DNA from: Nocardia kruczakiae NBRC 101016
GTDB lineage: Bacteria; Actinomycetota; Actinomycetes; Mycobacteriales; Mycobacteriaceae
DNA length: 64,000 nucleotides
NCBI RefSeq assembly: GCF_001612965.1
Contig: NZ_BDBL01000038.1
Location: forward strand, 26,684 to 90,683
Direction: 5' to 3'
The translations under genes and the position numbers were made by a program. The notes under the pieces are model-generated. The model ran no database searches, was not told where the DNA came from, and saw only the letters and a program-made list of their open reading frames with translations. Within the stretch, counting starts at the first letter, position 1, and every line of letters begins with the position of its first letter. Shown here piece by piece: positions 25,692 through 33,238 of this stretch.

Positions 25692-26561
25692 ATGGCTAGT
25701 GCAGCACAATGGCTCGAAGGCGCCCGTCCGCGGACGCTGCCCAATGCGATCGCCCCGGTCCTCGTCGGCACCGGCGCGGCCGCGTCGCTGGATGCCGCGG
25801 TGTGGTGGAAGGCCCTGCTGAGCCTGCTGGTTTCGCTGGCTCTCATCATCGGCGTCAACTACGCCAACGACTACTCCGACGGCATACGCGGCACCGACGA
25901 CGAGCGCGTCGGCCCACTGCGACTGGTCGGTTCGGGTCTGGCGAGTCCGGCCGCGGTGCGCGGCGCGGCCATCGCCTGCCTGAGCGTGGGCGCGATCTTC
26001 GGGTTGATCCTGGTGATCACCACCGCCTGGTGGCTGCTGCTGATCGGCGCGGCCTGCCTGGCCGGCGCCTGGTTCTACACCGGCGGCAGTAAACCCTACG
26101 GCTACAGCGGTTTCGGTGAGATCGCCGTCTTCGTCTTCTTCGGCCTGGTCGCGGTGCTGGGCACCGAATTCGTGCAGGCCGAACGGCTCGACTGGGCCGG
26201 ACTGGTCGGCGCGATCGCGGTCGGCGCGTTCTCCAGCGCGGTGCTGGTCACCAACAATTTGCGCGACATCCCCACCGATTCGGTGACCGGGAAGACCACC
26301 CTCGCCGTCAAACTGGGCGACACCCGCACCCGCACACTGCATCTGGTGCTGATGGTGGTGCCGTTCGTCGCCTCGCTGCTGCTGGTGATGCGCACACCGT
26401 GGGCCCTGGTGGGCCTGCTGGCGATACCGCTCGCCGTGCGATCCAACGCTCCCGTGCGCGGTGGGCAGCAGGGACCGGGATTGATTCCCTCGCTGCGCGA
26501 TACCGGTTTGGCGATGCTGGGCTGGTCCCTGCTCACCGCACTGGCGCTCGGCCTCGGCTGA
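25692..26561 (+). CDS. menA: 1,4-dihydroxy-2-naphthoate polyprenyltransferase
   Basis: 289 residues, UbiA-type integral membrane prenyltransferase with about nine helices. It attaches the isoprenoid tail to DHNA, giving demethylmenaquinone, the MenG substrate. The first Asp-rich motif is NYANDYSDG (56-64) and the second lies in NNLRDIPTDSVTGKTT near 193-208. ATG 25692 is at leaderless spacing from TAGGCT. It is separated from the other men genes by the exporter and SARP genes, as often in actinobacteria. Confidence 0.94.
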   Translation: MASAAQWLEGARPRTLPNAIAPVLVGTGAAASLDAAVWWKALLSLLVSLALIIGVNYANDYSDGIRGTDDERVGPLRLVGSGLASPAAVRGAAIACLSVGAIFGLILVITTAWWLLLIGAACLAGAWFYTGGSKPYGYSGFGEIAVFVFFGLVAVLGTEFVQAERLDWAGLVGAIAVGAFSSAVLVTNNLRDIPTDSVTGKTTLAVKLGDTRTRTLHLVLMVVPFVASLLLVMRTPWALVGLLAIPLAVRSNAPVRGGQQGPGLIPSLRDTGLAMLGWSLLTALALGLG

Positions 26562-26581
26562 CGAACGGCGACGCGACAGCG

Positions 26582-26971
26582 TCAGTCCCGGCCGCCCTCC
26601 GGGACCACGACGCCGAGCACCCAATTGACGAGGGTCACGATGACCGCACCGAGGATCGCCGCCCAGAACCCGTCGACCCGCAGGCCGTAATCGGTGGTTT
26701 CGGTGATCTTCGCCGTCAGCCACAGCATGAGGGCATTGATCACCAGCAGGAACAGCCCCAGCGTGACGATCACCAGCGGGAGCGACAGCAATTTCACGAT
26801 CGGCTTGATCAGCGCGTTGACCAGCCCGAAGACGATCGCGACGCAGACCACGACGAGAATCTTGCCGCCGGTGCCCGCATCGGGCGGATCCTTCAATTCG
26901 ATACCGCCGACCCAGGCCGCCGCGAGCCAGATCGCGAGGGCGTTGATCGCCAAACGGAGCAGAAGTGCCAT
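26582..26971 (-). CDS. PF04020-type (phage-holin-like) four-TM membrane protein
   Basis: 129 residues with four hydrophobic helices and the conserved stretch FGLVNALIKPIVKLLSLPL typical of the YvlD/Phage_holin_4_2 family. Despite the name, this family is chromosomal and common in bacteria; its function is unknown. It converges on menA. There is no ribosome site of note and no phage gene nearby. Confidence 0.85.
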   Translation of the reverse strand: MALLLRLAINALAIWLAAAWVGGIELKDPPDAGTGGKILVVVCVAIVFGLVNALIKPIVKLLSLPLVIVTLGLFLLVINALMLWLTAKITETTDYGLRVDGFWAAILGAVIVTLVNWVLGVVVPEGGRD

Positions 26972-27051
26972 GCGGCAATGCTAACGGCGGACGGGCCCGG
27001 TCACCGGTCGTGTGAATCCCCACGAGTCGCGGTCCTGCCGGGCCCGGCCGT

Positions 27052-27639
27052 TCATGCCGCGCGATCGAGCATTTCGTGAACCGCGGAGCGTAGATGCTGC
27101 ATACCGTCGTCGCCGCCCAGCAGTTCCTTGGTCGTGGGGTTGGCCGTGCGCAGGATACCCAGCAGCACATGGCCACCCTCGATGCGATCGTCACCGCGCG
27201 AAACCGCCTCACGCAGCGAGAGTTCCAAGGTCTTCTTGGCGGCGCGGGAGAACGGGATGTGCCCGAAGGTCATGCTCCCACCGAGCCGGAACCTGCCGCG
27301 CCCCTTGCCCTCGGCGGGAGTGGGGTCGTCGAAGACATCCTGCCCGAAGGTCGCCTGCACGCTGTCGCGGACGGCATCCAGGTCGATGCCGATCGCTTTC
27401 AGCGCGGCGGCGTCCTCGTCGCCGAGCGGCTTCTCCGGAACCTCGCGCGACAACTTCTCACGCACCTGTTCGGCGGTGATGTCGTTGTCGCTGAGCAACT
27501 TTCGCAATCCTCGATCCGGGCACATCGCGAGCCCCAGCAGCAGGTGCTCGACATCGATGAGGGGCGAGCGCAATTCGCGCGCCTCCTCTTGGGCGACCAC
27601 GATCGCGGCCCGCGGCGCTTTGGCAAATCGTTCGAACAT
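27052..27639 (-). CDS. Clp N-terminal-domain protein
   Basis: 195 residues containing two Clp_N repeats (VAQEEARELRSPLIDVEHLLLGL at about 16-40 and RAAKKTLELSLREAVSRGDDRIEGGHVLLGIL at about 133-165) but no AAA+ module. It resembles the substrate-recognition domain of ClpC/ClpA standing alone, so it may act as an adaptor or decoy for a Clp protease. Its ATG overlaps the stop of the HTH gene (TGATG), so the two proteins are made together. The pair is likely autoregulated by the HTH partner. Confidence 0.85.
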   Translation of the reverse strand: MFERFAKAPRAAIVVAQEEARELRSPLIDVEHLLLGLAMCPDRGLRKLLSDNDITAEQVREKLSREVPEKPLGDEDAAALKAIGIDLDAVRDSVQATFGQDVFDDPTPAEGKGRGRFRLGGSMTFGHIPFSRAAKKTLELSLREAVSRGDDRIEGGHVLLGILRTANPTTKELLGGDDGMQHLRSAVHEMLDRAA

Positions 27640-27860
27640 CAGCGAATTCCGCCTCTCCGGTTGTACTTCTGGTGGACCGCCTGCCGGCTGACTTCGAGCG
27701 CGTCGGCGATCGCCTGCCACGACCAGCCCTGTTGGCGGGCGTTGGTCACCTGGATCGCCTCGAGTCGCTCGGCCAGCCGTCGCAGAGCCAGTACGGCACG
27801 CAGTCCGACCTGCGGGTCCGGACTGCCGGCCGCCGCCGCCAGCGTCGTTGCTTCACTCAT
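27639..27860 (-). CDS. Short helix-turn-helix regulator coupled to the ClpN protein
   Basis: 73 residues. The C-terminal half is a Fis/sigma-region-4-like HTH (QQGWSWQAIADALEVSRQAVHQKYNRR). The N-terminal half is helical and may dimerise. ATG 27860 lies 7 bases after a -10 (TAAATT), with -35 TTGACG 17 bases further up, so the transcript is leaderless. Two GTCAA-N6-TTGAC sites cover the -10 and -35; autorepression by this protein is the simplest explanation. Confidence 0.82.
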   Translation of the reverse strand: MSEATTLAAAAGSPDPQVGLRAVLALRRLAERLEAIQVTNARQQGWSWQAIADALEVSRQAVHQKYNRRGGIR

Positions 27861-27863
27861 ATC

Positions 27864-27906
27864 GTCAATTTACGTTGACACTGCGGGCGCGTCAACAAAA
27901 ATTGAC
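27864..27906 (-). promoter_or_regulatory. Promoter of the HTH-ClpN operon with two identical operator boxes
   Basis: Minus-strand -35 TTGACG (27895-27890), 17-base spacer, -10 TAAATT (27872-27867). Two inverted repeats GTCAA-N6-TTGAC lie at 27864-27879 and 27891-27906, centres 27 bases apart, one over each hexamer. Confidence 0.75.
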
Positions 27907-27973
27907 ATTTCATGCGTTCGCTTGCGGTGAACCCGAACGGGAGGCCCGGATCAGGCCGTGCGGCGGCGGCCGA

Positions 27974-29059
27974 TCAGGCGGTCCAGATCCCGGAGGAAGT
28001 GAATTCGGTCAGGACGTGGTGGGCGCCGGCCAGGTCCAGCCCCTGCCCCGCGACCCACTCGTCGTTGAAATACGTTCCGGCATAACGATCCCCGCCGTCA
28101 CACAGCAGCGTCACCACACTGCCCTCGCGGCCCGCGGCGATCATCTCGGCGATGAGGGCGAACGCACCCCACAGATTGGTTCCGGTGGATCCGCCCACCC
28201 GGCGGCCGAGCACCGCACTGGCATGGCGGCACGCGGCGATGGAGGCGGCATCGGGCACCTCGATCATCCGGTCGACCACATCGCCGATGAAGGAAGGCTC
28301 CACCCGCGGCCGGCCGATGCCTTCGATCCGCGACGGCATACCGGTCTGATATCCCGGGTCCCCGACCTCGTACCCGCCGTAGAACGCCGAATTCTCCGGA
28401 TCGACCACGGCCAAGCGGGTCGCGTGGCGGCGATAGCGGATGTACCGGCCGATGGTCGCGCTCGTTCCGCCGGTACCGGCGCCGACCACCACCCAGTCCG
28501 GAACCGGATGGGTCTCCAAAATCATTTGCTGATAAATGGATTCGGCGATGTTGTTGTTACCGCGCCAGTCGGTGGCCCGCTCGGCGTAGGTGAACTGATC
28601 CATGTAGTGGCCGTCGCATTCGGCGGCCAGCCGCACGGCCTCGGCATAGATATCGGGCGCGCGGTCGACGAAGTGGCATCGGCCGCCCTGCGCCTCGATC
28701 AGCGCGATCTTCTCGGGCGAGGTCTTCGCCGGCACCACCGAGACGAAGTCCAGGCCGAGCAGTTTTGCGAAATAGGCCTCACTGATCGCGGTCGACCCCG
28801 AGGACGCCTCGACGATGGTCGTCCCCTCACAGACCCAGCCGTTGCAGATCGCGTAGAGGAATAGCGAACGCGCCAGCCGATGTTTCAAGCTGCCGGTCGG
28901 ATGCGTGGACTCGTCCTTGAGATACAGCCGCACACCCCATTCGGGCGGCAGCGGGTACCGCAGCAGATGGGTGTCGGCGCTGCGCTGCGCATCGGCCTCG
29001 ATCAGCCGCACCGCATTGTCGACCCACTCCCGCGAAGCACTGCGATCGCAGTACTTCAC
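27974..29059 (-). CDS. cds1: PLP-dependent cysteine desulfhydrase/synthase, Cds1-like
   Basis: 361 residues of the cysteine synthase family. The PLP lysine is Lys59 in THPTGSLKHR, the substrate loop is EASSGSTA (84-91) and the phosphate-binding loop is GAGTGGTSA near 193. The sequence is closely similar, as I recall, to M. tuberculosis Cds1 (Rv3684), which degrades cysteine to H2S, pyruvate and ammonia and supports redox balance. O-acetylserine synthase activity cannot be excluded from sequence. The gene is followed closely, in operon orientation, after DUF4229. Confidence 0.85.
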   Translation of the reverse strand: MKYCDRSASREWVDNAVRLIEADAQRSADTHLLRYPLPPEWGVRLYLKDESTHPTGSLKHRLARSLFLYAICNGWVCEGTTIVEASSGSTAISEAYFAKLLGLDFVSVVPAKTSPEKIALIEAQGGRCHFVDRAPDIYAEAVRLAAECDGHYMDQFTYAERATDWRGNNNIAESIYQQMILETHPVPDWVVVGAGTGGTSATIGRYIRYRRHATRLAVVDPENSAFYGGYEVGDPGYQTGMPSRIEGIGRPRVEPSFIGDVVDRMIEVPDAASIAACRHASAVLGRRVGGSTGTNLWGAFALIAEMIAAGREGSVVTLLCDGGDRYAGTYFNDEWVAGQGLDLAGAHHVLTEFTSSGIWTA

Positions 29060-29075
29060 CGCAGCTCCCGCCCGC

Positions 29076-29102
29076 TCACTGCGCTCACTGCGTTCACTGC
29101 GC
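29076..29102 (-). repeat. 9-bp tandem units repeating the DUF4229 stop codon
   Basis: On the minus strand CGCAGTGA(A/G) occurs three times at 9-base spacing, so in-frame TGA codons lie at 29096-29094, 29087-29085 and 29078-29076. The first is the stop of the DUF4229 gene. Confidence 0.85.
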
Positions 29103-29432
29103 CTCTTCGCCGCGCAGGCGAGCTCGCAGGTTCGCTTTGTCGTTGCGGCGCTTCTCGTCGACCGCCGCGATGTCCTCGTTCACGCGCGCCCGCAGCCGCT
29201 TGAACAGCACGAGCGACAGCGGCATCGCCACGATCAGCGCGAACAGCAGCGCGACGATCAGCGGGATGTCGACGTTCACCACGTGTGCCACCACCAGGAT
29301 GATCGCGGCGATCACGGCGACCAGGGCCAGCCGGGCCAGGGTGTACAGCGCCAGGTTGCGCGCGAGCCGCCGACCCGCCGAGGCCGGGGCCCGATCGCTC
29401 GCGGCGTCGTCGGATCGGGATGCTTCACTCAC
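29094..29432 (-). CDS. DUF4229 membrane protein
   Basis: 112 residues: a Ser/Asp-rich N-terminus, two hydrophobic helices at about 30-50 and 55-76, then a charged helical tail (KRLRARVNEDIAAVDEKRRNDKANLRARLRG). The pattern fits DUF4229, small actinobacterial membrane proteins often found near menA. Function unknown. Stop codon lies in a tandem repeat. Confidence 0.82.
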   Translation of the reverse strand: MSEASRSDDAASDRAPASAGRRLARNLALYTLARLALVAVIAAIILVVAHVVNVDIPLIVALLFALIVAMPLSLVLFKRLRARVNEDIAAVDEKRRNDKANLRARLRGEEAQ

Positions 29433-29654
29433 ACGACCAGGGTAGGCGACGCCGCCGCACCCGTTCCGACCTGCCCGGGTCCCGCCGGATTCGATCGCCG
29501 GATGTTCGCCGGCGCGACGTACTCAGCCGTACGTATATCCGTTTTGTCTATTACTTCCCCTTTACCAACGTTAGATCGTTCGAACACCTGGGGGTCCGGG
29601 TGCAACGATGTCGCTATCTGATGAGGGATCTGTCGATTACGGAAAGGTTTGCGA

Positions 29655-29888
29655 ATGACTGCGATCACCGCGGCGAGCCGCACGTTGGGTTCCGTCAACG
29701 GCCAGGAGGCCCTCCTGACCCCGGGCCAGGTGGCGGCGCTGTTCCACGTCGATCCGAAAACGGTCACTCGGTGGGCGCATGCCGGACGGCTGGGCTCGCT
29801 ACGCACCCCTGGCGGACATCGCCGCTTCCGTGAGTCGGAGGTAATGCAGCTGCTGAAGTCGCTGACCACCGAGGCGACCCGCCCCTGA
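29655..29888 (+). CDS. bldC: BldC-family MerR-like developmental regulator
   Basis: 77 residues. The winged helix-turn-helix LTPGQVAALFHVDPKTVTRWAHAGRLGSLRTPGGHRRFRESEV is the BldC signature: a MerR-type DNA-binding domain without an effector domain. In Streptomyces BldC binds direct repeats as head-to-tail oligomers and sets the timing of development. ATG 29655 has GGAAAGG 7 bases upstream. The 222-base upstream gap is relatively AT-rich (29520-29580) and probably holds the promoter; no specific box was recognised. Confidence 0.9.
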   Translation: MTAITAASRTLGSVNGQEALLTPGQVAALFHVDPKTVTRWAHAGRLGSLRTPGGHRRFRESEVMQLLKSLTTEATRP

Positions 29889-29966
29889 GTTCGAGAGTTC
29901 ATTCTCGCGGTCACAGTGCGACAGGTACGTACACGGGATTACCCTCGATGTCAGGAGGTGAGCGAC

Positions 29967-30170
29967 GTGGCGTACCTGTTGGCACTCATCGCGGTCGTGG
30001 CTGTCGCGGTGCTGTGCTGGAAAGCGTTCGGGCCGGAGCATGCGCCCCGCATCGGCATCGGACGGGGACCCGAGAAGCGACGTCGAGTCGTGGGTCCCGA
30101 TGACGACCCCGAATTCCTGTGGCGGATCTCCCGCCAACATCGCGACCGCGATCCCGGCTCGGATCACTGA
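29967..30170 (+). CDS. Small single-TM protein
   Basis: 67 residues from GTG 29967, which has AGGAGG 8 bases upstream; GTG 29958 overlaps that site. One N-terminal membrane helix (LLALIAVVAVAVLCW) is followed by a basic/acidic cytoplasmic tail ending PEFLWRISRQHRDRDPGSDH. Short proteins of this kind follow bldC in related genomes as I recall. Function unknown. Confidence 0.7.
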   Translation: MAYLLALIAVVAVAVLCWKAFGPEHAPRIGIGRGPEKRRRVVGPDDDPEFLWRISRQHRDRDPGSDH

Positions 30171-30215
30171 CGCGCATATCCTCCCCGTGAGGTGGCCGGC
30201 GCGGGCTGGACCCGC

Positions 30216-30304
30216 CGCAGCTCAGGGGATCGGGCCTGGCGCCGGCTCAGGTGATCGGCTTGGCGCAGGCTGAGTGATGGGCATGCCGGAGGCTCAGCCA
30301 ATGG
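30216..30304 (-). repeat. 23-24-bp degenerate tandem units at the dapA 3' end
   Basis: Four units start at 30216, 30240, 30264 and 30287 on the plus strand (CGCAGCTCAGGGGATCGG, CGCCGGCTCAGGTGATCGG, CGCAGGCTGAGTGATGGG, CGGAGGCTCAGCCAATGG). On the minus strand the unit begins TGAGCC; the first copy is the dapA stop codon. Confidence 0.75.
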
Positions 30305-31172
30305 AGCCCGCGGCGGCCAGCGCAGCCGAGACCGAATCGGCACATGCGGGAAGTAGCGGCAGGCGCACGTGCGCGCTCGGTATCCGGCCCTGCGCGGCGA
30401 GCACCCCCTTCACCACGGTCGGGTTGGCCTCGGCGAACAGCGCCCGCGCCAGCTCGACCAACCGGTTGCCGATTTTGCGCGCCGCCTCGACCCGCCCGTC
30501 CCGCCAGGCCGCGATCAACTCCGCATAGGCCGCGGGCGCCACATTCGAGCAGGTCAGAATGGCTCCCTGCGCGCCCATCGCGAGCAGCGGCGACGCGTAC
30601 AGGTCGTCGCCGCACAGCACCGTGGTCCGGTCGCCGGCCGCCGCCAGCCACGCGACCGTGGTCTCGTCCACGACGCCCACGGCATGTTTGAATCCCGCGA
30701 CATTCGGGAGTTCGGCCAGTTCGGTCAACGTTTCCGGATCGAGCGGCCGGCCCGTGCGATGCGGCACGTTGTAGATCAGCAGCGGCACCGGGCTCCGCTG
30801 CGCGAGCCGCCGGAAATGTTCCACCACGCCGCGCTGCGAGGGTTTCGTGTAATACGGGACCACCGTGAGCGCCGCCGCGACCCGCTCGTCCAGCGCGGTC
30901 AGCGCGAGCTCGGAATCGGCCGTCGAATTGGAGCCGGTGCCCACGATCAGCGGCGCGTCACGCTCGGCGCAGACCTGGGCGCAGATGTCGACGACCCGGC
31001 GCTTCTCCTCCGGCGTCAGGGTGGCCGGCTCGCCGGTGGTGCCCAGGGCGACGATGCCGGAGGCCCCCGCGTCGAGGACGTCGTGCGCGAGCCGGCCGAG
31101 AGCGTCGCAGGCCAGCTCGCCGTCCGCCGTGAACGGCGTGACGAGTGGAACGAAGAGACCGCTGAACGTCAT
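30294..31172 (-). CDS. dapA: 4-hydroxy-tetrahydrodipicolinate synthase family protein (DapA)
   Basis: 292 residues, TIM-barrel class I aldolase. It condenses pyruvate with aspartate semialdehyde in lysine and diaminopimelate synthesis if it is the true DapA. The pyruvate-binding GTTGE is at 44-48, Tyr134 in LLIYNVP, Arg139 and the Schiff-base Lys162 in AGFKHAVG. It is monocistronic, divergent from a LysR gene, and not next to other lysine genes. That setting also fits a paralogue such as a catabolic dihydrodipicolinate-synthase-like aldolase. Confidence 0.83.
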   Translation of the reverse strand: MTFSGLFVPLVTPFTADGELACDALGRLAHDVLDAGASGIVALGTTGEPATLTPEEKRRVVDICAQVCAERDAPLIVGTGSNSTADSELALTALDERVAAALTVVPYYTKPSQRGVVEHFRRLAQRSPVPLLIYNVPHRTGRPLDPETLTELAELPNVAGFKHAVGVVDETTVAWLAAAGDRTTVLCGDDLYASPLLAMGAQGAILTCSNVAPAAYAELIAAWRDGRVEAARKIGNRLVELARALFAEANPTVVKGVLAAQGRIPSAHVRLPLLPACADSVSAALAAAGSIG

Positions 31173-31243
31173 GCCACCTACCCTCGTCTAGGCGTTGATT
31201 CAGGTCCAGTTCACAAAACTTCCGTTGAGATTAAGCTGAACTT

Positions 31244-32140
31244 ATGCTTGATGTACGCCGCCTCCGGCTGTTGCGGGAATTGGCCCATCGCCGAACGATT
31301 GCTGCGGTCGCCGAGGCCGTGTCCTACACCCCGTCGGCGGTATCCCAGCAGCTCACCGCGCTGGAACGCGAGGCAGGGGTCACGCTACTGGAACGCAGCG
31401 GACGGCGCGTCACCCTCACCGCGGCGGCGCGCCGCCTGGTGGAGCACACGGAATCGGTCCTCGCGATCCTGGAGCAGGCCGAGGCCGAATTGGCCACCGC
31501 CGAACTCACCGGCGCCCTGCACATCGGCGCCTTCCCCACCGCTGTGCAGCGGATACTGCCGCATGCGCTGGTCTCGCTCAGCCGTGCTCATCCGCGCTTG
31601 GAACTGCATGTGACGGAGCTGGATCCGGCGGCCGTGCCCGCGGCACTGCGCACCGGCACGCTGGATATCGCACTCATCCAGGAGTACGACTACGTGCCCG
31701 CCGAACCGGAAGCCGGCCTGGAAGCCGAACCGTTCCTGGAGGAACCGGTCTACCTGGCCGCCCGCACCACCCAGCCGCTGGCCGCCTACCGCGAGGCGGC
31801 CTGGATCTCCGGAACACCCGGTACCCTCTGCCACACCATGACCGTAAGAGCGTGCGAGGCAGCGGGTTTCGTTCCTCGCATTCGCCACCGCTCCGACGAT
31901 TTCGGCACGGTGCTCGCGCTGGTCGCCGCCGGACAGGGTGTCGCGTTCATCCCGCAGCTGGCAATTCCCCTCCACCCCGAAACCGACACCACCCCGGTCG
32001 AATTGACCCCGCTCCCCATCCGCCGCCGCACCCGAATCGCCTACCGCGCCGGCACCCGCACCCACCCCACGATCTCCGCCGCCCGCACCGCCCTGCACGC
32101 CACCACCGGAACCATCCCCCCGGTGGACGACCTCGCCTGA
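31244..32140 (+). CDS. LysR-family transcriptional regulator
   Basis: 298 residues. The winged HTH is at about 2-60 (LRLLRELAHRRTIAAVAEAVSYTPSAVSQQLTALE) and the periplasmic-binding-like effector domain at about 88-285. It diverges from dapA across only 71 bases, the usual LysR arrangement, so dapA is the probable target and autoregulation is likely. The effector is unknown. A long tandem-repeat array follows its stop. Confidence 0.88.
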   Translation: MLDVRRLRLLRELAHRRTIAAVAEAVSYTPSAVSQQLTALEREAGVTLLERSGRRVTLTAAARRLVEHTESVLAILEQAEAELATAELTGALHIGAFPTAVQRILPHALVSLSRAHPRLELHVTELDPAAVPAALRTGTLDIALIQEYDYVPAEPEAGLEAEPFLEEPVYLAARTTQPLAAYREAAWISGTPGTLCHTMTVRACEAAGFVPRIRHRSDDFGTVLALVAAGQGVAFIPQLAIPLHPETDTTPVELTPLPIRRRTRIAYRAGTRTHPTISAARTALHATTGTIPPVDDLA

Positions 32141-32223
32141 ACTGCGGGCGTATCCCCCTGCTCGCCGAGCCGGTGTGCCGCTGCCGTCACGCCAGAGGTC
32201 GGCTGTTCAGCGGGCTCGGGGCA

Positions 32224-32510
32224 TTCGAAAGCTGCTGCCGTTCAAAGGCTGCGGCCATTCGAAGACTGCGGGCTCAAAGGTCGCAGCCACTCGAAGGCTG
32301 CGGTCGCGCAAAGGCTGCCGCCGCCCGAAAGCAGCGGCGGCTCGAAGGCCCGGCCGCCCGAGGGCTGCGGCCGCTCGACGGCTGCCGCGGCCCAAAAGCA
32401 GCGGCCACTCCAAGGCCCGGGCCGCCCGAAAGCAGCGGCCGTTCAAAGGTTGCAGCCGCTCCAACGTTGCGGCCCGATCAAACGGCCGGTCAAGGCTCTG
32501 GCCGGTCAGA
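32224..32510 (+). repeat. Degenerate 17-bp minisatellite, about 17 units
   Basis: From 32224 the sequence is made of 16-17-base units of the type TTCAAAGGCTGCGGCCA / CTCGAAGGCTGCGGCCG / CCCGAAAGCAGCGGCCG. They run to about 32510, where they meet the end of the next gene (stop 32506). This fills most of the 365-base gap. No coding or CRISPR organisation is apparent; units touch without spacers. Confidence 0.85.
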
Positions 32511-33153
32511 GGCTTCGGCCGTCGACCACTGTTCGGAGTTCTTCGGGGTCCCAGAAATCTCGGACGCCCGGGAGGTCGGACAGGTAGTGCAGGATGCGGT
32601 CCGGAGGCCAGCCGTGGGATTCGCCGAGTCCACCGGCCAGCATGCTGAGGTACCGTGCGGACGGTTTGGTCAGATCGACGGTCCGGGGGCTGTCCGGGGC
32701 GGTGAAGGTCAGGACCGGGATGCCGTCGACGTCGTCCACGTGCCAGAGCGTTTCGTAGTGGCCGTCGCCGAGTTGGAGCGAGCCGCGGCGGACCACCTCC
32801 TCGGGGTCGAAGACCGGCCCGTGTCCCGGTTGCCGGTGCATCTCTTGAGCCATCAGATCGCTGAACTGACCGACGGTCAGCAGGTAACCCCGCGCCGCCG
32901 CGCCGACCGGCCAGTCCGGCGGTGGACGGTGGGCATAGAACGCCACACCGCCGCTCCATACCGGACTCTGCCCGGCGAAATAGACGCATCCGGGAAGTGA
33001 CAGCGGACAATTCCGCGCGGGCGGCGTGGGATCGCGGAAACCCCCGTAGAGACGCGGGGTGCCCGGCGGATTGCCGCCCGCCCGGTAGTAGGTGAACCGC
33101 TTCTCGAACAGGTTCGATCCGTAAGCGGCGTACCACACGCGCTCCGTGGTCAT
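32506..33153 (-). CDS. Gamma-glutamylcyclotransferase-fold protein
   Basis: 215 residues. The N-terminus VWYAAYGSNLFEKRF carries the YGSN motif of the GGCT/AIG2 fold, and Glu residues in the FDPEEVV region could serve as the catalytic acid. Actinobacterial proteins of this kind are sometimes annotated as histone deacetylases, which the sequence does not support. It is cytoplasmic with no signal peptide. ATG 33153 has GAACCGAGCTCCG upstream, a weak ribosome site. The 3' end abuts the 17-bp repeat array. Substrate unknown. Confidence 0.7.
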   Translation of the reverse strand: MTTERVWYAAYGSNLFEKRFTYYRAGGNPPGTPRLYGGFRDPTPPARNCPLSLPGCVYFAGQSPVWSGGVAFYAHRPPPDWPVGAAARGYLLTVGQFSDLMAQEMHRQPGHGPVFDPEEVVRRGSLQLGDGHYETLWHVDDVDGIPVLTFTAPDSPRTVDLTKPSARYLSMLAGGLGESHGWPPDRILHYLSDLPGVRDFWDPEELRTVVDGRSL

Positions 33154-33238
33154 CGGAGCTCGGTTCCTTCCGGAATGGCCACATCCCGACCATACGGGAG
33201 GACAGGGCGAAACCTTCGGCACCTGCGATCCGCCGACC

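Noticed and set aside
26582..26971. Prophage trace from the phage-holin-like protein
   Set aside because: PF04020-type proteins are ordinary chromosomal membrane proteins; no other phage gene is nearby.
32224..32510. CRISPR array
   Set aside because: Units touch without unique spacers, vary strongly and are only 16-17 bases; no cas genes.
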